Shown in pieces: positions 50,943 to 64,000 of a DNA stretch of 64,000 nt. The translations under genes and the position numbers were made by a program. The stretch lies in NCBI RefSeq assembly GCF_905475345.1, contig NC_066604.1:2677001-2741000 (forward strand), written 5' to 3'. The DNA comes from Vespula vulgaris. Taxonomy: Eukaryota; Arthropoda; Insecta; Hymenoptera; Vespidae. The notes under the pieces were generated by a model that was not told the origin of the DNA, made no database searches, and saw only the letters and a program-made list of their open reading frames with translations. Each line of letters begins with the position of its first letter. Position 1 is the first letter of the stretch.

Positions 50943-51532
50943 TTTTCTTCGTCTTTTTGTCTTTCTATTTTTCTTTCGCTCCATAAACTTTCTGTTTACA
51001 CATAGGAAAGAGAGGGAAGAGAAAACGGAAGCACATTGTATAGAAAATATACGATGCATTTGACCATATATATGTGTAATGATCATTAAAATTTGTCGTT
51101 ATCAGAATTAGTTAACGAGGAAGAAAGAGAGAGAGAGAAACGATAAACTTCGCTTTTATTTGATTAACATATCAGTTTCTCAGAGTACGTGCTAATTGAT
51201 AAAACATCATAGGAATTTGAAGAAAACATTTTTCTATACTTGCATTTTTTCTCTTTATCTCGAGTATTGTTTGAAGTATACGTGGGAACATCGCAAATGT
51301 TATTTGGTAACGTCGACGAATATTATCTCTACCTTTTTCTCTCCGTCTATTTCGAAAGTTATTAAGGTGATACGTCGAAGTAAAATCCCTCTTTCTTTCC
51401 TCTTTTCCTCACTCCCACTCTCACTCTCACTCCCACTCTTTCTTTCTTTTTCTTTCTCTCTCGTCATTCGTTTCGTAATATTATTTAAATTCACGATTCT
51501 CGTATACAGGATACAGTAGAGTGGTCAAGTAG

Positions 51533-52122
51533 ACTCAAATTAATAGAAATATTTGCGCAATATTTGAAAGGTTAAATCGGAAAACATATTAGTCCATATT
51601 TTTTTATTAATTAAGATTTTATTAAATTTTTTAAAATATATATCTGTGTGTGTGTCTATATATATGTATATATATATAATTAAACTCAAATTAATAGAAA
51701 TATTTGCGCAATATTTGAAAGGTTAAATCGGAAAACATATTAGTCCATATTTTTTTATTAATTAAGATTTTATTAAATTTTTTAAAATATATATCTGTGT
51801 GTGTGTGTCTATATATATGTATATATATAGAATTAGACTCAAATTAATAGAAATATTTGTGCAATATTTGAAAGGTTAAATCGGAAAACATATTAGTCCA
51901 TTTTTTTTTATTAATTAAGATTTTATTAAATTTTTTAAAATATATATCTGTGTGTGTGTGTCTATATATATGTGTATATATATAATTAGACTCAAATTAA
52001 TAGAAATATTTGCGCAATATTTGAAAGGTCAAATCGGGAAACATATTAGTCCATTTTGTTTTATTAATTAAGATTTTATGAAATTTTTTTTAATATATAT
52101 CTGTGTTAATATATATATAATT
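51533..52122. repeat. Tandem repeat, four copies of about 152 bp
   Basis: Units start with ACTCAAATTAATAGAAATAT at 51533, 51684, 51837 and 51990 (periods 151, 153, 153). Each contains GAAAGGTTAAATCGG-like sequence, a TTAATTAAGATTTTAT box and a terminal TG-then-TA microsatellite of slightly different length. Copies 1 to 3 are almost identical. Copy 4 is diverged and lacks most of the TG/TA tail. Confidence 0.97.
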
Positions 52123-54840
52123 TTGATATAAATAAGTAGTTGAAAAATCAAAGAAAATTATTATCATCATCATCATTATTATTACTAACCAGGGTAATTA
52201 CTGCAAGAATAAATTTCATACTCGTCCAATTAACGTTCATATATGTCCAATTAAAAAATATTGCGTCATATTAAAATTTAACAATTGGACTAATCTATTA
52301 TTGTCCAATGGTACGTAATTACTTACGTAGTTATATAAATACATAAGAGTAGTATTTTACGAGGTCATATTAATTCAAAAAAAAAAAGAAGAAAAAGAAA
52401 GAAAAAGATGAACAGAAAGCAGAAAATTTTTAAGGGCGAGAGAAGGGATGTTTTCAAGAGAAAAGACCGGAATATCAAACGAGCGATCCGTGTAATTCGC
52501 TTCCGTACGATCGAATTCACCGGATATCTTTGTAGGATTTCGACAAATCTCGCGCGAAATATCGTTAGCTCTGAGAAAATCGCAGGGTGAGAAAATAGCC
52601 CCATTTTATCCCATTTTATCATTTAACTTTGACAAGTTAAGGAAAAAAAAGACGATATTAAAACTGATTTATCAAAGTTATTAATTTTATAGCTATTTGA
52701 TCATTAGTAATCAGTCATTCGATCGATCTTATCTTTAATCGTTTATGCATCAGATAATTTTAACAAAGCGAATTTTATTTCTTTTCGTCTTGCTGATTTT
52801 TTTCTTGTGATCATCAAGTTATCTTAATCGTCTTATTTAATCAGAAAGCGTAAAAAGAATCGATAGCTCGTAACGTTTCATTTCGTGACTCATAATGTTT
52901 ATTACAAATGTAAATAATGGTTTATGGAATAACGTAGTTAGGATAATAAACAGATTTTCGCGAGTATCCGGGTGAGAGGATTAAAAGAACGTGTTTATAA
53001 GTTGCCAAGAGTGATAAAGGTATTAGTATAAGCGGTCTTTCGACGATCGGACGGCTTGCAAGCACGTTCTCGACGACAGGAGATTTCAGGCGTGCGTATA
53101 CATTTCCTTTTTGCGTTGTTTTATGTCTTGTAAACGTGGATAAGATAATCTCGAGTATAAAATGATATTTTTCTTTTATTTATTCTTCAAAACGTGTCTA
53201 AGTAACAAATTTTACATTGCTTCGAATTACAATGTTTATAGGAGATGTAACAATTATTATCGTAAAATCAAATTAAGTGAAAGTAACCAAGTGAAGTAAT
53301 GATGCATTAAATTAGATGAAAAAAGGCGATTGGAGAATAATGAAGTAAAAAAAATGTCTTATCTATCCGGGTCTTTTTCAAGACTTAAGATATATCACGC
53401 CAGACGATAACAAGGACACTGACACATCCTAACATTTTCGAGGAAGACGATGCGGATCGTTCGTCCGTTTCACTTGTTCCTTCTGACGGATAAACGAGAA
53501 AAAGAAGGAGAGAGAGAAAGAAAACACTTATGGGAACCGAGTGAAGTAAGACTTGGTTCGAACGAGCGAGCACAACCATCCACATTGTAACCTCCTCCGT
53601 TAGACTATAAATCTCTCGCAACAACCTAGTCTGCGTCGACTAGAGACGCAATTAAAAAGCGGAACGTGCGTCCACCACGCGCATCTCTTTGTACGAAACA
53701 GTCGAAAAAAGGCAACGCAAACAACAAACTGTGGCGAGAAGAAAGAGAAGAGAGGACATGTGGATAATAAAGAAAGAAAATTACACATGGGAAAGATGAC
53801 TCTGGAATCATTTTGCAACAAGTTTGTTATTCTCTTTCTCTTTTGTCTTGTTCCTTTTGGAGCTAACAATTCTATTTTATTTCATTTTTGTTTTGTTTTA
53901 TTTCGATTGTCGAAAGACAACAATTGTAGAATCGATTCTGTACTTCTTCTCGACTCTTTCTGTTTGTCTTGCACGTAGCAAAAGAGTGAAAGAGAGAGAG
54001 AGAGAGAAACTTTCGAAAGGACGATCCTACTGTAAAGTGTAATTTCCGTTTGAGAATAGCGAATGATGGTGATAGTGGTAGTGGTCTCTCTATGTATTTG
54101 ACTTGTAAATTGTCCGATTTAAATGGCGCAGGCGAAACGACTTTCCAAGCGACTATATTGGGATTTAAGAGGCCGCGAACGTACTAGGAGAAAGACGCTT
54201 TGTAATCTACAAAGATAAACGTATATTGACTAGACTTCTATTTTTTCCTTCTTCTTTTCTAAAAATTAAGAAGACGGATTCGTTTGAAGAATCGATTTTT
54301 GAAGCCGAGGTCGACTTCTTTTTCTCGATAGAATGAAACATCCCTCTACAGAAAAAACGAAGGAAGATTTTAATAGTTGTCACCTCAATGTCGTCATCCT
54401 GTCCAATTCACGACAAAGATCATTCTTTATTTTCATTTTCTTTCTTTCTTCGTTATTAAAAATTCTCTTTTCACTAAACATCGAACGAAATGACATTGTT
54501 AAACGGCAGGAGAGAATAAATGGAGATAGAGTAGATAGGAAGAGAGAAGGAGAAAGACACGGATAAACGGACAGAGAGAAAGAGAGATGGTAAAAGAGAG
54601 CGAGCGAGCGAGCGAGCAAGAGGGACTATTTCTGGCGACCCTCGAACGTCGCCACCACCCGCACGATTCTCAGCATACCGGGAGCCTCTGAATCGCAGGG
54701 GTTGAAGACTTTTGTCGAACGGAGGGGATGAAACCGGTCCCTCTGTGTTTGATCCGCAAACACTGTAATTGCCTAGAATATTATATTAGGTACGCCGTCG
54801 TACGAATGACGACGGAGGTGCTGGAGAATCGACGATCCTC

Positions 54841-54907
54841 CTGCTTGCTTGCTGCTATTGCTGTTGCTGTGTTGCTGTTGCTGTCGCATTTGCTTTTGCT
54901 TTTGCTG
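54841..54907. repeat. GCTT / TTGCTG / TTTTGC compound repeat
   Basis: CTTG, TGCTGT and TTTGCT units follow one another. On the minus strand it reads as CAG/CAA/GCA-type triplets. It lies in a GC-richer island at about 54610-54990. Confidence 0.8.
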
Positions 54908-57795
54908 GTGGGGACGAGGATTCTAACAATACTTGAAGAGTGGGGATAGTAAAGGAGTACATTCGAAGAGGGGGTTGCTAACACCCCACGTACTACTCCA
55001 CGAAGGACTACCTCCGCTCACAATAATTTATTTTACTTTCGTGGGAGGGAACACATTCTCTCTTCTGCCTCTGGCAGGTATGCATTAAAGAGTTTTCCCT
55101 TGTTTCTCTCTCTCTCTTTCTACGACCCTTTCTATTTTTCTTTCATCTTTTTACTTCCTGCCCTCCGCCCACTCTCTCTCTGTCTGTCTCTCTCTCTCTC
55201 TCCCTCTCTTGTTCTCTTGCTTTCTGTTAATACTTTGGACATTCGCAAAGTTTTTCTTCCCATCAGATCTTATTATTTCAAAGATAGAAATGGCTTTTAT
55301 ATTTGTTCTCTTTACCTATTTTTTTTTTTTTTTTTTTTTTTTTTAGGTAACATTAAAGTGATCGTATAGAAAATAATATTGTAGTGTTGTATTTGAAATG
55401 GGTAACTTCATCTTGACGATTTTAATTTGCCTAAGGAGAATCTTTACTTTTATTTTCTCTTTCTCTTTCTTTAATTCGCCATTGTTAGATTATCTTTCTC
55501 TTCATTTCTCTTTCTCTCTTTCTTTCTTTCTCTCATTTATTTGCTAAGGATGTTGTCTGACTAAGAGATCTCCTTAATTAAGTTATCTCATGCAATTACG
55601 TTGTTGTCAAGCGTAACTTATTTTCTTCCCTTTCTCTTTCTCTCTTCATCCTTCATTTTTTTTACGTCGTAAGAAATGATGAAATTTAGACTAATGGACA
55701 ATTTGAGAAGATCAACGTAAACGATTTCGAGCGATACTAAGCTCGATTCGACTGGTCTAATGGTCGACAAAGTAGCCTGACCCGATGTTCGTAGATGTGC
55801 CGTTTAAAATAGCATAGGTCAGGGTCAGAATAAATGTCGACTGTAATGCGAATTATATGTATACTCTATGAATTTCGCGGATATTTGCCGTGCTTTCAGG
55901 AGAAAGAAAGAGATCGTTGAAAAAAATAGTTGAAATTATTTTGGAAGTTTTTGATATCATTTTTACGAGTTGGAAAGTTCCTTCTGGTATTTCGTTATAT
56001 GTACAACAAATGAATAGAAAATGAATGACGAAAATTTCCGTAACTCTTTAAATATTCCAGCAAAGTACACACAAACGCAGTGTGCCGAGAGTGTTTAGGA
56101 AGGAAAGAGTTCCGGGTTGAAGTAACATGTTCACAGCGAATGATCGCTGTACGAGAATGAACTTTGACTTGCTGTGTGAGACAAGGCAAAACTTATTATT
56201 TCCAAGTCGAACTTTTTCATCATAGACTTTTTTAAGTATGATTACATATTAGCATACTAGCACATAGCTATCTTTATACATTTTTACATCGATCGAGTTT
56301 TAACAGCTTCTCGCGATACTCGTATCTATGTATACGTATTTATTACTTATATACTTCTAGCAGACAGGTATATTCATATCACATACACGTGTTGTTGTTT
56401 TAAGGCCGTCGCTGATCGATTTCATACAGGTCACGGTCGTCAATTCGTTCTTATACATACACGCGTTATAAATCTTTGTGAGATGTTGAAAACTTAGAAT
56501 ACAAACAAAAAATTGGAAGGAACAAAATTTTAAGAGGATTAAATTAATATTAATTTTGTATATTATGTAGTATCTTTTTTGTCGAGAAATTTCACTATAC
56601 TATACTTTTTCATTTTAGTCTTTCGTATATATACATATTTATTCTTTTTTTGTAATTACATCTTTAATTTAAATATTATATTCATGTTCTACATTATACG
56701 CGTATGAATAAATATTGTTATATATTATGCACTTTTATGCATAAATACTGCCTCGTATTTTGTATGTATTTATATTTACACGTTAATTAACGATTTAATC
56801 AAAGTATAGAAAATGTGTGATCTCTTTTTCCTTTAATTGTATTTTTTAATTCTATTTTTTAATTGACAATTAACACAGTCGTAGCTAATAGACCGTAAAC
56901 AATTGGTCAGAAAAGGAAGTAGAAAGTGCATCGACAGAATGAATCATTAGCTGTACATCTCCTAAGAGACTTCCAAGTCGTATTACGTAAGAATGACTAA
57001 AGATTCCGCGATTTAATGAAGCGTGATAGACTGGGCAACATGAACGAAAGCTATGCTATTTGTTTCGAAGAGTTATTTTCGTAATCTCGATGCATCGAAA
57101 GTACACTTTGCGATCGAGAATCTTGCTCTCCTCGTTCTTACGATTGTGAGAGAACGAATTTCTTTTCTTTTTTCTTTTGAAATAAAAACGAAATTCTAAA
57201 TTCTGATTAATAAATCAAATTTAAGAACTAATAGAATGTAATTTATTTTTTAAATTTCGTGGAAGCAAAATAAAAAAATGATAGTAAAAATTGAGACAGA
57301 TAGAGAGAGAAAGAGAAAAGAGTTATATATTTGAGTTATAAATATATAACGAGATGTCACATGAGTATATATTTTGAAAATAAAAAAAAAGAGAGAAAGA
57401 GACAGACGGAGACAGAGGGTGAGACAGATTATTTATAAAAATATAATGTGATCGCGGTTATATATTTATATCATATCTTGAAAATAAAAAAGGAAAGAGA
57501 CAGATGAACAGACAAAGGGTGAGAAAGAAAAAGACAGACGAGAGACGAACTCTGATGTTCAAGAGCAAGAGAGCAAATGCTTTCACCGTTTCTCTGCGAG
57601 GGAAAATTGCGTGCGAGAGTTCACGTGGCTTCGTGCTCAGAATGTAGTTTCTTCTGTAATTCCAGGACGGAGGACGGCATGGCGGTACCTTCGACGATCG
57701 TCAAGAGTGAGAAAGAGGGTGAGAGGGTGAATAGGAGAAGAGAAGGGGAGGTTGAGGGATCGATGTGGTTTGGCAAAGTCTATGCACTTTCTCTC

Positions 57796-57845
57796 TCACT
57801 CACTCACTCACTCACACACATACGCGCCCACACACACACACACAC
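57796..57845. repeat. CTCA / (CA)n microsatellite
   Basis: CACT units are followed by CA dinucleotides with CG interruptions. The two overlapping plus-strand open frames in this area run through this repeat. Confidence 0.8.
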
Positions 57846-59600
57846 GTGTACACATTTCAGTTCAACTCACCCTTCCAAAAACACAGAGGGACATTGCACG
57901 CGGAAAACCCTCTCCGTAATTCCGCGGGGGTGGTTTTATTGATCAAGACAAACCACGCCTTCCACCCTTACTTGCCACGCCTACGAGCCACCCTTCAGGG
58001 CCACCTTGCGAATCAGTCAAGGGTGGCTGCTGTTTTCTTTCTCTCTCCGTCTTTCTCCTTGTGTCTCTCTATCTCTCTTTCTCTCTCTCTCTCTTGCTCT
58101 CTTTTTCTCTCTTTCTCTCATATCGCATATACATACATATACACACATACGCTCCTTACTGTTTACACCCTCTGCAATGATTACGAAATTTCGCCGACGG
58201 CTAAGTTCGATACTTTAATCGCAACCTTCTTAAAAATCATTTCTTTAATTTTTTTCGATTCTATTTTTTTTGTGTAATAGTCATGTATGAAGGATTGACA
58301 AGATTTTAAAATCGATTTCGCCCATCTTCTAAAATAATTTAGATAGAAAATGAAAAGGTTCTTTTTTTATTAAGATTGAGAAATTTTTGTTGCGATAAAA
58401 TGAAAATATTGATATATCTTTCGTCAGCTATGGAAAGGTGAGAAAATGTGTACAGATTTCATTGACTATTCTCTATCTTGTTTCTTTCTTGAAGAAGTCA
58501 TATTCACCTGTTTGCGGTCAATTATCGCGAGGCTTTCTCTGATCAATCGATGCATCTCTGTTTGGTTCGAATGAGAGAAAGTGACATGGAGTTAGATCGT
58601 ACTCGATTTTGTCACTAAGCAATCTCGATGTTGTTGAGCAACTATCGATGAATATTTGTCATATCATTAATCGATATAAAATAATTTATTATCAATTACC
58701 ACAATTAATTTCAATATAATTATTGAAATTAGTTGTAGTAATAATTTATCACTTTGTAAGGTATTTTTGCATGATTAATATTGCATTTGCTTAATTAAAA
58801 ATGTCATCGGATAGTAGTTAAATGGATTAACGATTGCCTCGAAAATAGAATTTGATACGTTTTAACAAAAAAAAAAAAACATATGGAAACTCATGAAAGC
58901 CGGAAATCCATAGGATTTATCTTTGGTTATCGGAGGATTCGCTTGCAAGATTTTCGTAATATTAATGGTAATACGTTCGTGGTTTATTCGACAAATCTCA
59001 TTCGCTTGACTCGACTCGCAGATGAATTTATTTGTTGTCGTCTATTTTTTGCTGATAAAAACAGATCTTGAATGTTAATCTAATAATCGAATCAAATAAA
59101 ATTTTAATAGTTCCTTTTTCGTTTGCATACTTTCGCCACAATTTAATTTATGCTTTTTGTTTTCTTTTTTCTTCTTTTTTTTTTAACTTTTTTCTCAGTA
59201 TCACAGAAATGAAATTGTTATGTAAGATTGATATAAATTAATGTCCAAGCGAAGTGTGATTAATCTTTCTTTATCTTCTTTCACAGAAAGCAAATGGTCT
59301 TCGTAACTTTTACTTTCTTTCAATATCACACAAAAAAAACGGCCATCGTTTAACCGTGGCATCATTTTACACAACATAGTTGTATTTGCATCGTCGAGAA
59401 AGAAAGTAACACGCATGTATGCTCTTTCATTCTCTCTGTCTCTCTCGTAGCCTATAGTTTAGTGAAAGCTCAGTTTCGTTCGATGCTTTACGACTTATTT
59501 CGCTTCAGCTCGTCTACTTAAGAATTCCATCGTCTATCTTCGTGAGTTTGACGCGCGGAAAGAAAATTTAATGTCGCGTTTGTATGCACCACGAAGGAAA

Positions 59601-59602
59601 GG

Positions 59603-59682
<80 letters not shown>
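59601..59682. repeat. (GA)n microsatellite
   Basis: This is a long GA dinucleotide run with single-base interruptions. It produces Arg/Glu-only translation on the plus strand. Confidence 0.93.
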
Positions 59683-59683
<1 letters not shown>

Positions 59684-60309
59684 GGAGAACAATCGGTTTC
59701 TCGTAGTTATGCTATCGATTATTACGAAGAAAAATGCGACATATTTGTCGATCGATGTAATCTGTATTTATTGTCTTTATTAACGACAAATTCCTCTTTC
59801 AAATTGTTTTGATCGAATATGCAAAACAACATTTATTTTTAAACTATTTGAAATGATCTATATATCAGTATAAACAGTAAAGTTACATTATTCTCGATAA
59901 AAAATTACGATAATCGAGAAGTGGAACACTAGACACGTAAGATGTAATCGCAGAATGTAGATCCATAGGGATAAGTTCGACCTTAAAAGAAACGTCACCT
60001 ACAAATCAACTGGCCGTGCAAAGAAAAAGAGATGGATAGATAGATACTACAACGTAGATAAAGATAGTAAACGTCTATGTGTGACGTTAGTTAAACGAAG
60101 AACGAAATACGCCAGGCGATTTGCGAAGATGCGCAACGTCATTGCAACGTGCCAGGGAAATTTCCTTTCTCTCATGGTCTCATTATCGGACCTCACCGTG
60201 AAACTGATCCATCGAACTAGCCTCCTTCACCTCCTTCACCTCTTCGCAGTCATCCTGTTTCTAACCTACAATCTATAGACTCGTTCGTACTTCCGTCTGA
60301 TTTTCAAAG

Positions 60310-60451
60310 GCCATCCGATGTTATAATTACGATATTTCTATCTATTTTAGACTGTATCACTGAAAGCACTTAAAGACAAGTATTTATTCCCGTGCTTTCA
60401 ATAATACAGTCTAAAATAGATAGAGATATCGTAATTATAACATCGAATGGC
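60310..60451. repeat. Long near-perfect inverted repeat (60-bp arms, 22-bp loop)
   Basis: The left arm 60310-60369 and right arm 60392-60451 are reverse complements with about four mismatches. They share boxes such as GATGTTATAATTACGATAT and CTATCTATTTTAGACTGTAT. The 22-bp loop is AT-rich. The structure suits a foldback or MITE-type element, or a long hairpin RNA precursor. I recognise no known microRNA in it. It lies about 11 kb upstream of the ChAT exons. Confidence 0.9.
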
Positions 60452-61597
60452 TCTTAAAGAGATCGTAATCTCTGTTTTTGTTAAGAGGAAGAGTGGGGGA
60501 AATTGGTTTTTTTGTTATCATTCGGTAATTATAGTACATAAAATGATAGATAAATTTGTTAAATCTCGTTAATCCTCCAAAGTAGATCAAGACAAATGAT
60601 TGCATAATCATTTTTTTTTCTTGATTTTACTTTCATTTTTTTGTGATACTCACATGTATGAATTCGTACTTGTAGATTGCAATCGATCGTAACGTGGAGT
60701 TAATATTTACGTTCCAGCTGGACGTTTTAATTATGTGAGTTCTACCCGTCTGTCGATGACATCGGCCAGGTCCTCGCGATGACGTAATCCTGGACTCGAT
60801 ATAAATCGAGCACGTTCTCGGATACATGACGGGTGGTAAAGAAGGAGGAAGGAGGAGGAAGAGGGGGAGGAGGGTAATAGGTGGTGAACGCACGAGGGTT
60901 CATAAGTGGGAGATATAGGAAGGAGGGGAGAGAAGGTCGATGCACAATGAGTTATTTCGAGTTACTTAGCTCATCGACCTGAATAAATACGATGTCGAAG
61001 AATTTTATATGTTTCTATATAATAATGCTTTTCAATATTTCGAGAAAAAAATCATCAAGTTGATTAATAATAGATATAACTCTTTCTTACTCATGGCTCT
61101 AACTAATAATAATAATTATTATTATTAAATGAATTACATCCTTATGTAAGTAGAATAATATAAACGTGCAGCAAAGAAAAAGAAATTGAGTAATATACAG
61201 TGAAAGACAAATGGATCGATGATCAATCGATCCAAGTGAATTATTTTTATTTGATCTAAAAATTAAAAGTACTACTGTGATTTGAAATAATATAATTTTG
61301 ATTTAATTAAAGGTAATTTCGATCAAAAGATCTTCGTCCTTTTATATAATAAAAAAGAAACAATTCATCTATTCTACGAAAGATTAATGAAATCATAAAA
61401 GGTTATGAGACAGCCTTGAAGAATTGTATTATATGGCTACTTATAATAGCTAATCATTTTTGTTGAAAGAGATGAGTTTAGTCCTTGAGAAATCAAATTA
61501 AGAAATGATTTCTCTTGACGAACTTCTTTGAGTTCTTTTATTTTACTCCTTTTAATTTTTAATAGATGTATCTTCATTCGTTCGTCATGTTTAAAAA

Positions 61598-61628
<31 letters not shown>

Positions 61629-62510
61629 GGAAAAAAACAGGGAGAAAATAATTATCGTAAAAATTGTAGCGTGCAGCGAATGGCGAATGGATCTCATTAA
61701 TTTCAAGGTCCATTCGTCTTCCTCGATTATTCCTACGAGTATCTAATTATTATATATTGTTCGATTGTATCGAGAAAGGTCGTGCTGTTACTGTAATTTT
61801 CATAATTTTCATTTTTCTTTATATATTCTTACCATTATTTATTCATATTTTCATTCGCATTCTAATATAATAATTCAATCGATCGTTCATTATTAATATT
61901 TTTCATAGATTCTTTTTCACAACTTTAAATTCGAATTAGTGTATTATAGTATCGTTCAATCCAAAAAGGTATCGAGTCCATATCGACCTATTTCGAAAGA
62001 CAACATCAGGGAAAGAATCGATAAACCCATCCATTTAGAAAAGTCTAGCTTAATCAATTACAAAAGTGATCTGCATCGTATATAATTTTTATTTTATCTT
62101 TAGATAATATCTTTTTTCCAAAAATTACATCAGAATAAAATATTCAATCTGTGAGAATTAAAAAAGAAATTATTTAAAATATTGTTATTATCGTAGTCCA
62201 ACTATCTTATAATAAAAAAAACACACGAAACAAATTAAATAATTTCATTCAATTATTTTTATACTTTGTTAGATCCTTTTTGTCAACATAATATATGAAA
62301 GTAATTGCTTGTTTTAAAATAATCATACATAGATATTTCAACTTTCAAGTATTCTCGGAATACAGGGCACGATATCTTATTCGATAGGGATCGTTCGAGT
62401 AATCTGTACGACCCAGTTCGAAATCACCATTGATAAATCACCAAGCGTTAATCCAAAATGATCCATAAGTACAAGTGCACAGGTTGGATTCACTTCGTTC
62501 AAGAACCAAG

Positions 62511-62512
<2 letters not shown>

Positions 62513-62543
<31 letters not shown>

Positions 62544-62545
62544 AA
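62513..62545. repeat. (AAG)n trinucleotide repeat
   Basis: This is an AAG run of about 11 units. The minus strand would read poly-Leu or poly-Phe, which is a repeat artefact. Confidence 0.9.
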
Positions 62546-62735
62546 TAAAAAGAAAAAAGAGTAAAAACAAAAAAAAGAGAGAAAAGAAGTTCGAAAGAGA
62601 ATGAAAGATAGAGGCAAGCAAGTACTTACGTATTACACACATACATACACCTATACCTGGATCGATCTTTGAGGAAGGGCAAGCGCAGAAGTTGAAGGAA
62701 GAAACGAAACGAGACTTGCGAAATAAAATCACCTT

Positions 62736-62766
<31 letters not shown>

Positions 62767-63305
62767 CTCTTTTTCACTCACTCACTCTTACCACATTTGT
62801 TCCTCTTGAGTGAGAAAATCGGTCGGCAGGATAGATAGATCCGTGACGCCTCGTAGCTTCTTCGCGGCATATAATCCCTTTAATCAATTAGCCCGACGTC
62901 GAAATGAAGCAATTCCCTTGTCGAAGCAGATGAGGGAAGGAGAGAGTGAGATAGACGTATATATGATGTGCTGTGAAGAAAGATGGAAATATTAAAGGAG
63001 GTGGGATTCTAAGAGGCAACACGTTCGCCTCCTCGTTTCTTATTCGTGGTAAAACGAGCCGTAAGCATGGATATTAATTATCTAGGGCAGAACATAGTGC
63101 TCTCGCACAATGCTCCATCTTTGTGTCGAGGAGATTCTAGCTGCATCGATAGACGAGCAGCCCACCCGTGACTTTCGCTTTTTCCTACCCTCCAGCCATC
63201 ATCATCATCATCATCATTCTCTCTTTCTTTCTCTCTTACTATTTTTTACCTTTTTTCCTTCTCATGCACGATCACCTCATCGTCTATGAGTTTGTCGCAA
63301 GTTGC

Positions 63306-63340
<35 letters not shown>
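63306..63340. repeat. (GA)n microsatellite
   Basis: This is a GA dinucleotide run of about 17 units near the right edge of the window. Confidence 0.9.
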
Positions 63341-63346
<6 letters not shown>

Positions 63347-64000
63347 GAGAAAATTAGCATCGAAGATGTCTTTGAAGATCATTCGGTTGAATTAATTCGG
63401 ATCGAGTTTCGAGGTCGAAAGAGCGTGATTTATCAGGAAGCAAAGGATCGATTGAACGATTGATCGATCGACCATGATCATATTATTTTTCTTAAAGGCG
63501 AATCTCTTTTCTTTGTATGTTGTAAATCAATGACACTTATTTATCCGGAGGTACGATAAAGAGACACGAAACTGGGCCAACTATTTATATTACCGCAACG
63601 TTTGTCATAGGTGGATGATGCATCAACACCGTCTCGTGCTCGTTATTATTATTGCTATACGCAATAGCAATAATAAATCGACGATTTAGCAAGAGTTATT
63701 TCAGCAATCGTTAAAAGAGTTCGCTTTGAGAATACCTTAAAGAAACGGTTCAATTTTTGATAATACTCGTTTATACATTTTTATTCTTAATTATAGGATT
63801 AATTAGTAATCCCTTCTCTCAATGATATATTTATCTATACATACGTATAGGAAGCATACATATGTATCTATGTATCTATGTATGTTTCTTCATATTCTAT
63901 TCCTTCTCTCCTATCTTATTTCCCAAAGGAGATAACTACGTGGGAAAATATCGACTCGAGTTAAGTTCCTTCCTTCATGTTTGTCAATGAGATAGGAAGT

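Larger units (their letters stand above)
49171..64000. other. Region upstream of the identified cholinergic exons; no gene supported
   Basis: This would hold the cholinergic promoter region and possibly more 5' non-coding exons, or intergenic DNA. I cannot place a promoter. It holds many microsatellites, GC-richer islands (about 54610-54990, 57590-58035, 60700-60900, 63000-63170), a four-copy 152-bp repeat at 51533-52122 and a long hairpin at 60310-60451. Open frames longer than 60 codons here are repeat-driven, lack ATG or have no recognisable content. Confidence 0.6.

Overview
The window looks like a nuclear genome segment from an insect, most likely a hymenopteran. The evidence is the insect-type cholinergic gene locus, very long AT-rich introns, abundant CpG and many (CT)n/(GA)n microsatellites. 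The order is an inference from base composition and gene style; the species cannot be named from the sequence.

The only genes I can support form one nested unit on the minus strand, the cholinergic locus. Choline acetyltransferase (ChAT) makes acetylcholine in the cytoplasm, and the vesicular acetylcholine transporter (VAChT) loads it into synaptic vesicles. VAChT is a single uninterrupted coding exon of 602 codons (47110 down to 45302). It sits inside a 24-kb ChAT intron. ChAT is represented by four 5' coding exons, read right to left: A (ending 48620), B (48469-48272), C (23920-23829) and D (13821-13630). The three junctions A-B, B-C and C-D all keep one reading frame. Exon D carries the recognisable start of the choline/carnitine acyltransferase fold. 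The catalytic part of ChAT is not in the window and should lie beyond its left edge.

Layout. 1-13629 is the intron after exon D. 13822-23828 is the C-D intron. 23921-48271 is the B-C intron; it contains VAChT, three tandem-repeat or structured regions (31.4-32.0 kb, 38.25-38.36 kb, 42.9-43.95 kb) and an AT-rich, CpG-poorer block at about 32.6-38.1 kb. 48470-48619 is a 150-bp A-B intron. 48780-49170 is a probable 5' leader region with short upstream reading frames and a (GA)n tract. 49171-64000 is upstream or 5' intronic DNA with no supportable gene; it holds a four-copy 152-bp repeat and a near-perfect 60-bp-arm hairpin.

Main points for a second look. (1) The ChAT frame has no usable AUG in exons A and B. 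An in-frame UAG and two short upstream frames precede it, which suggests non-AUG initiation, as reported for Drosophila ChAT. (2) The VAChT C-terminal tail is Q/Y-rich and ends with two NPF motifs. (3) A GC-rich island at 38250-38360 can fold into a three-way junction. (4) There is a long hairpin at 60310-60451. The many other open frames longer than 60 codons mostly lack ATG starts, overlap each other or run through microsatellites, so I do not call them genes.
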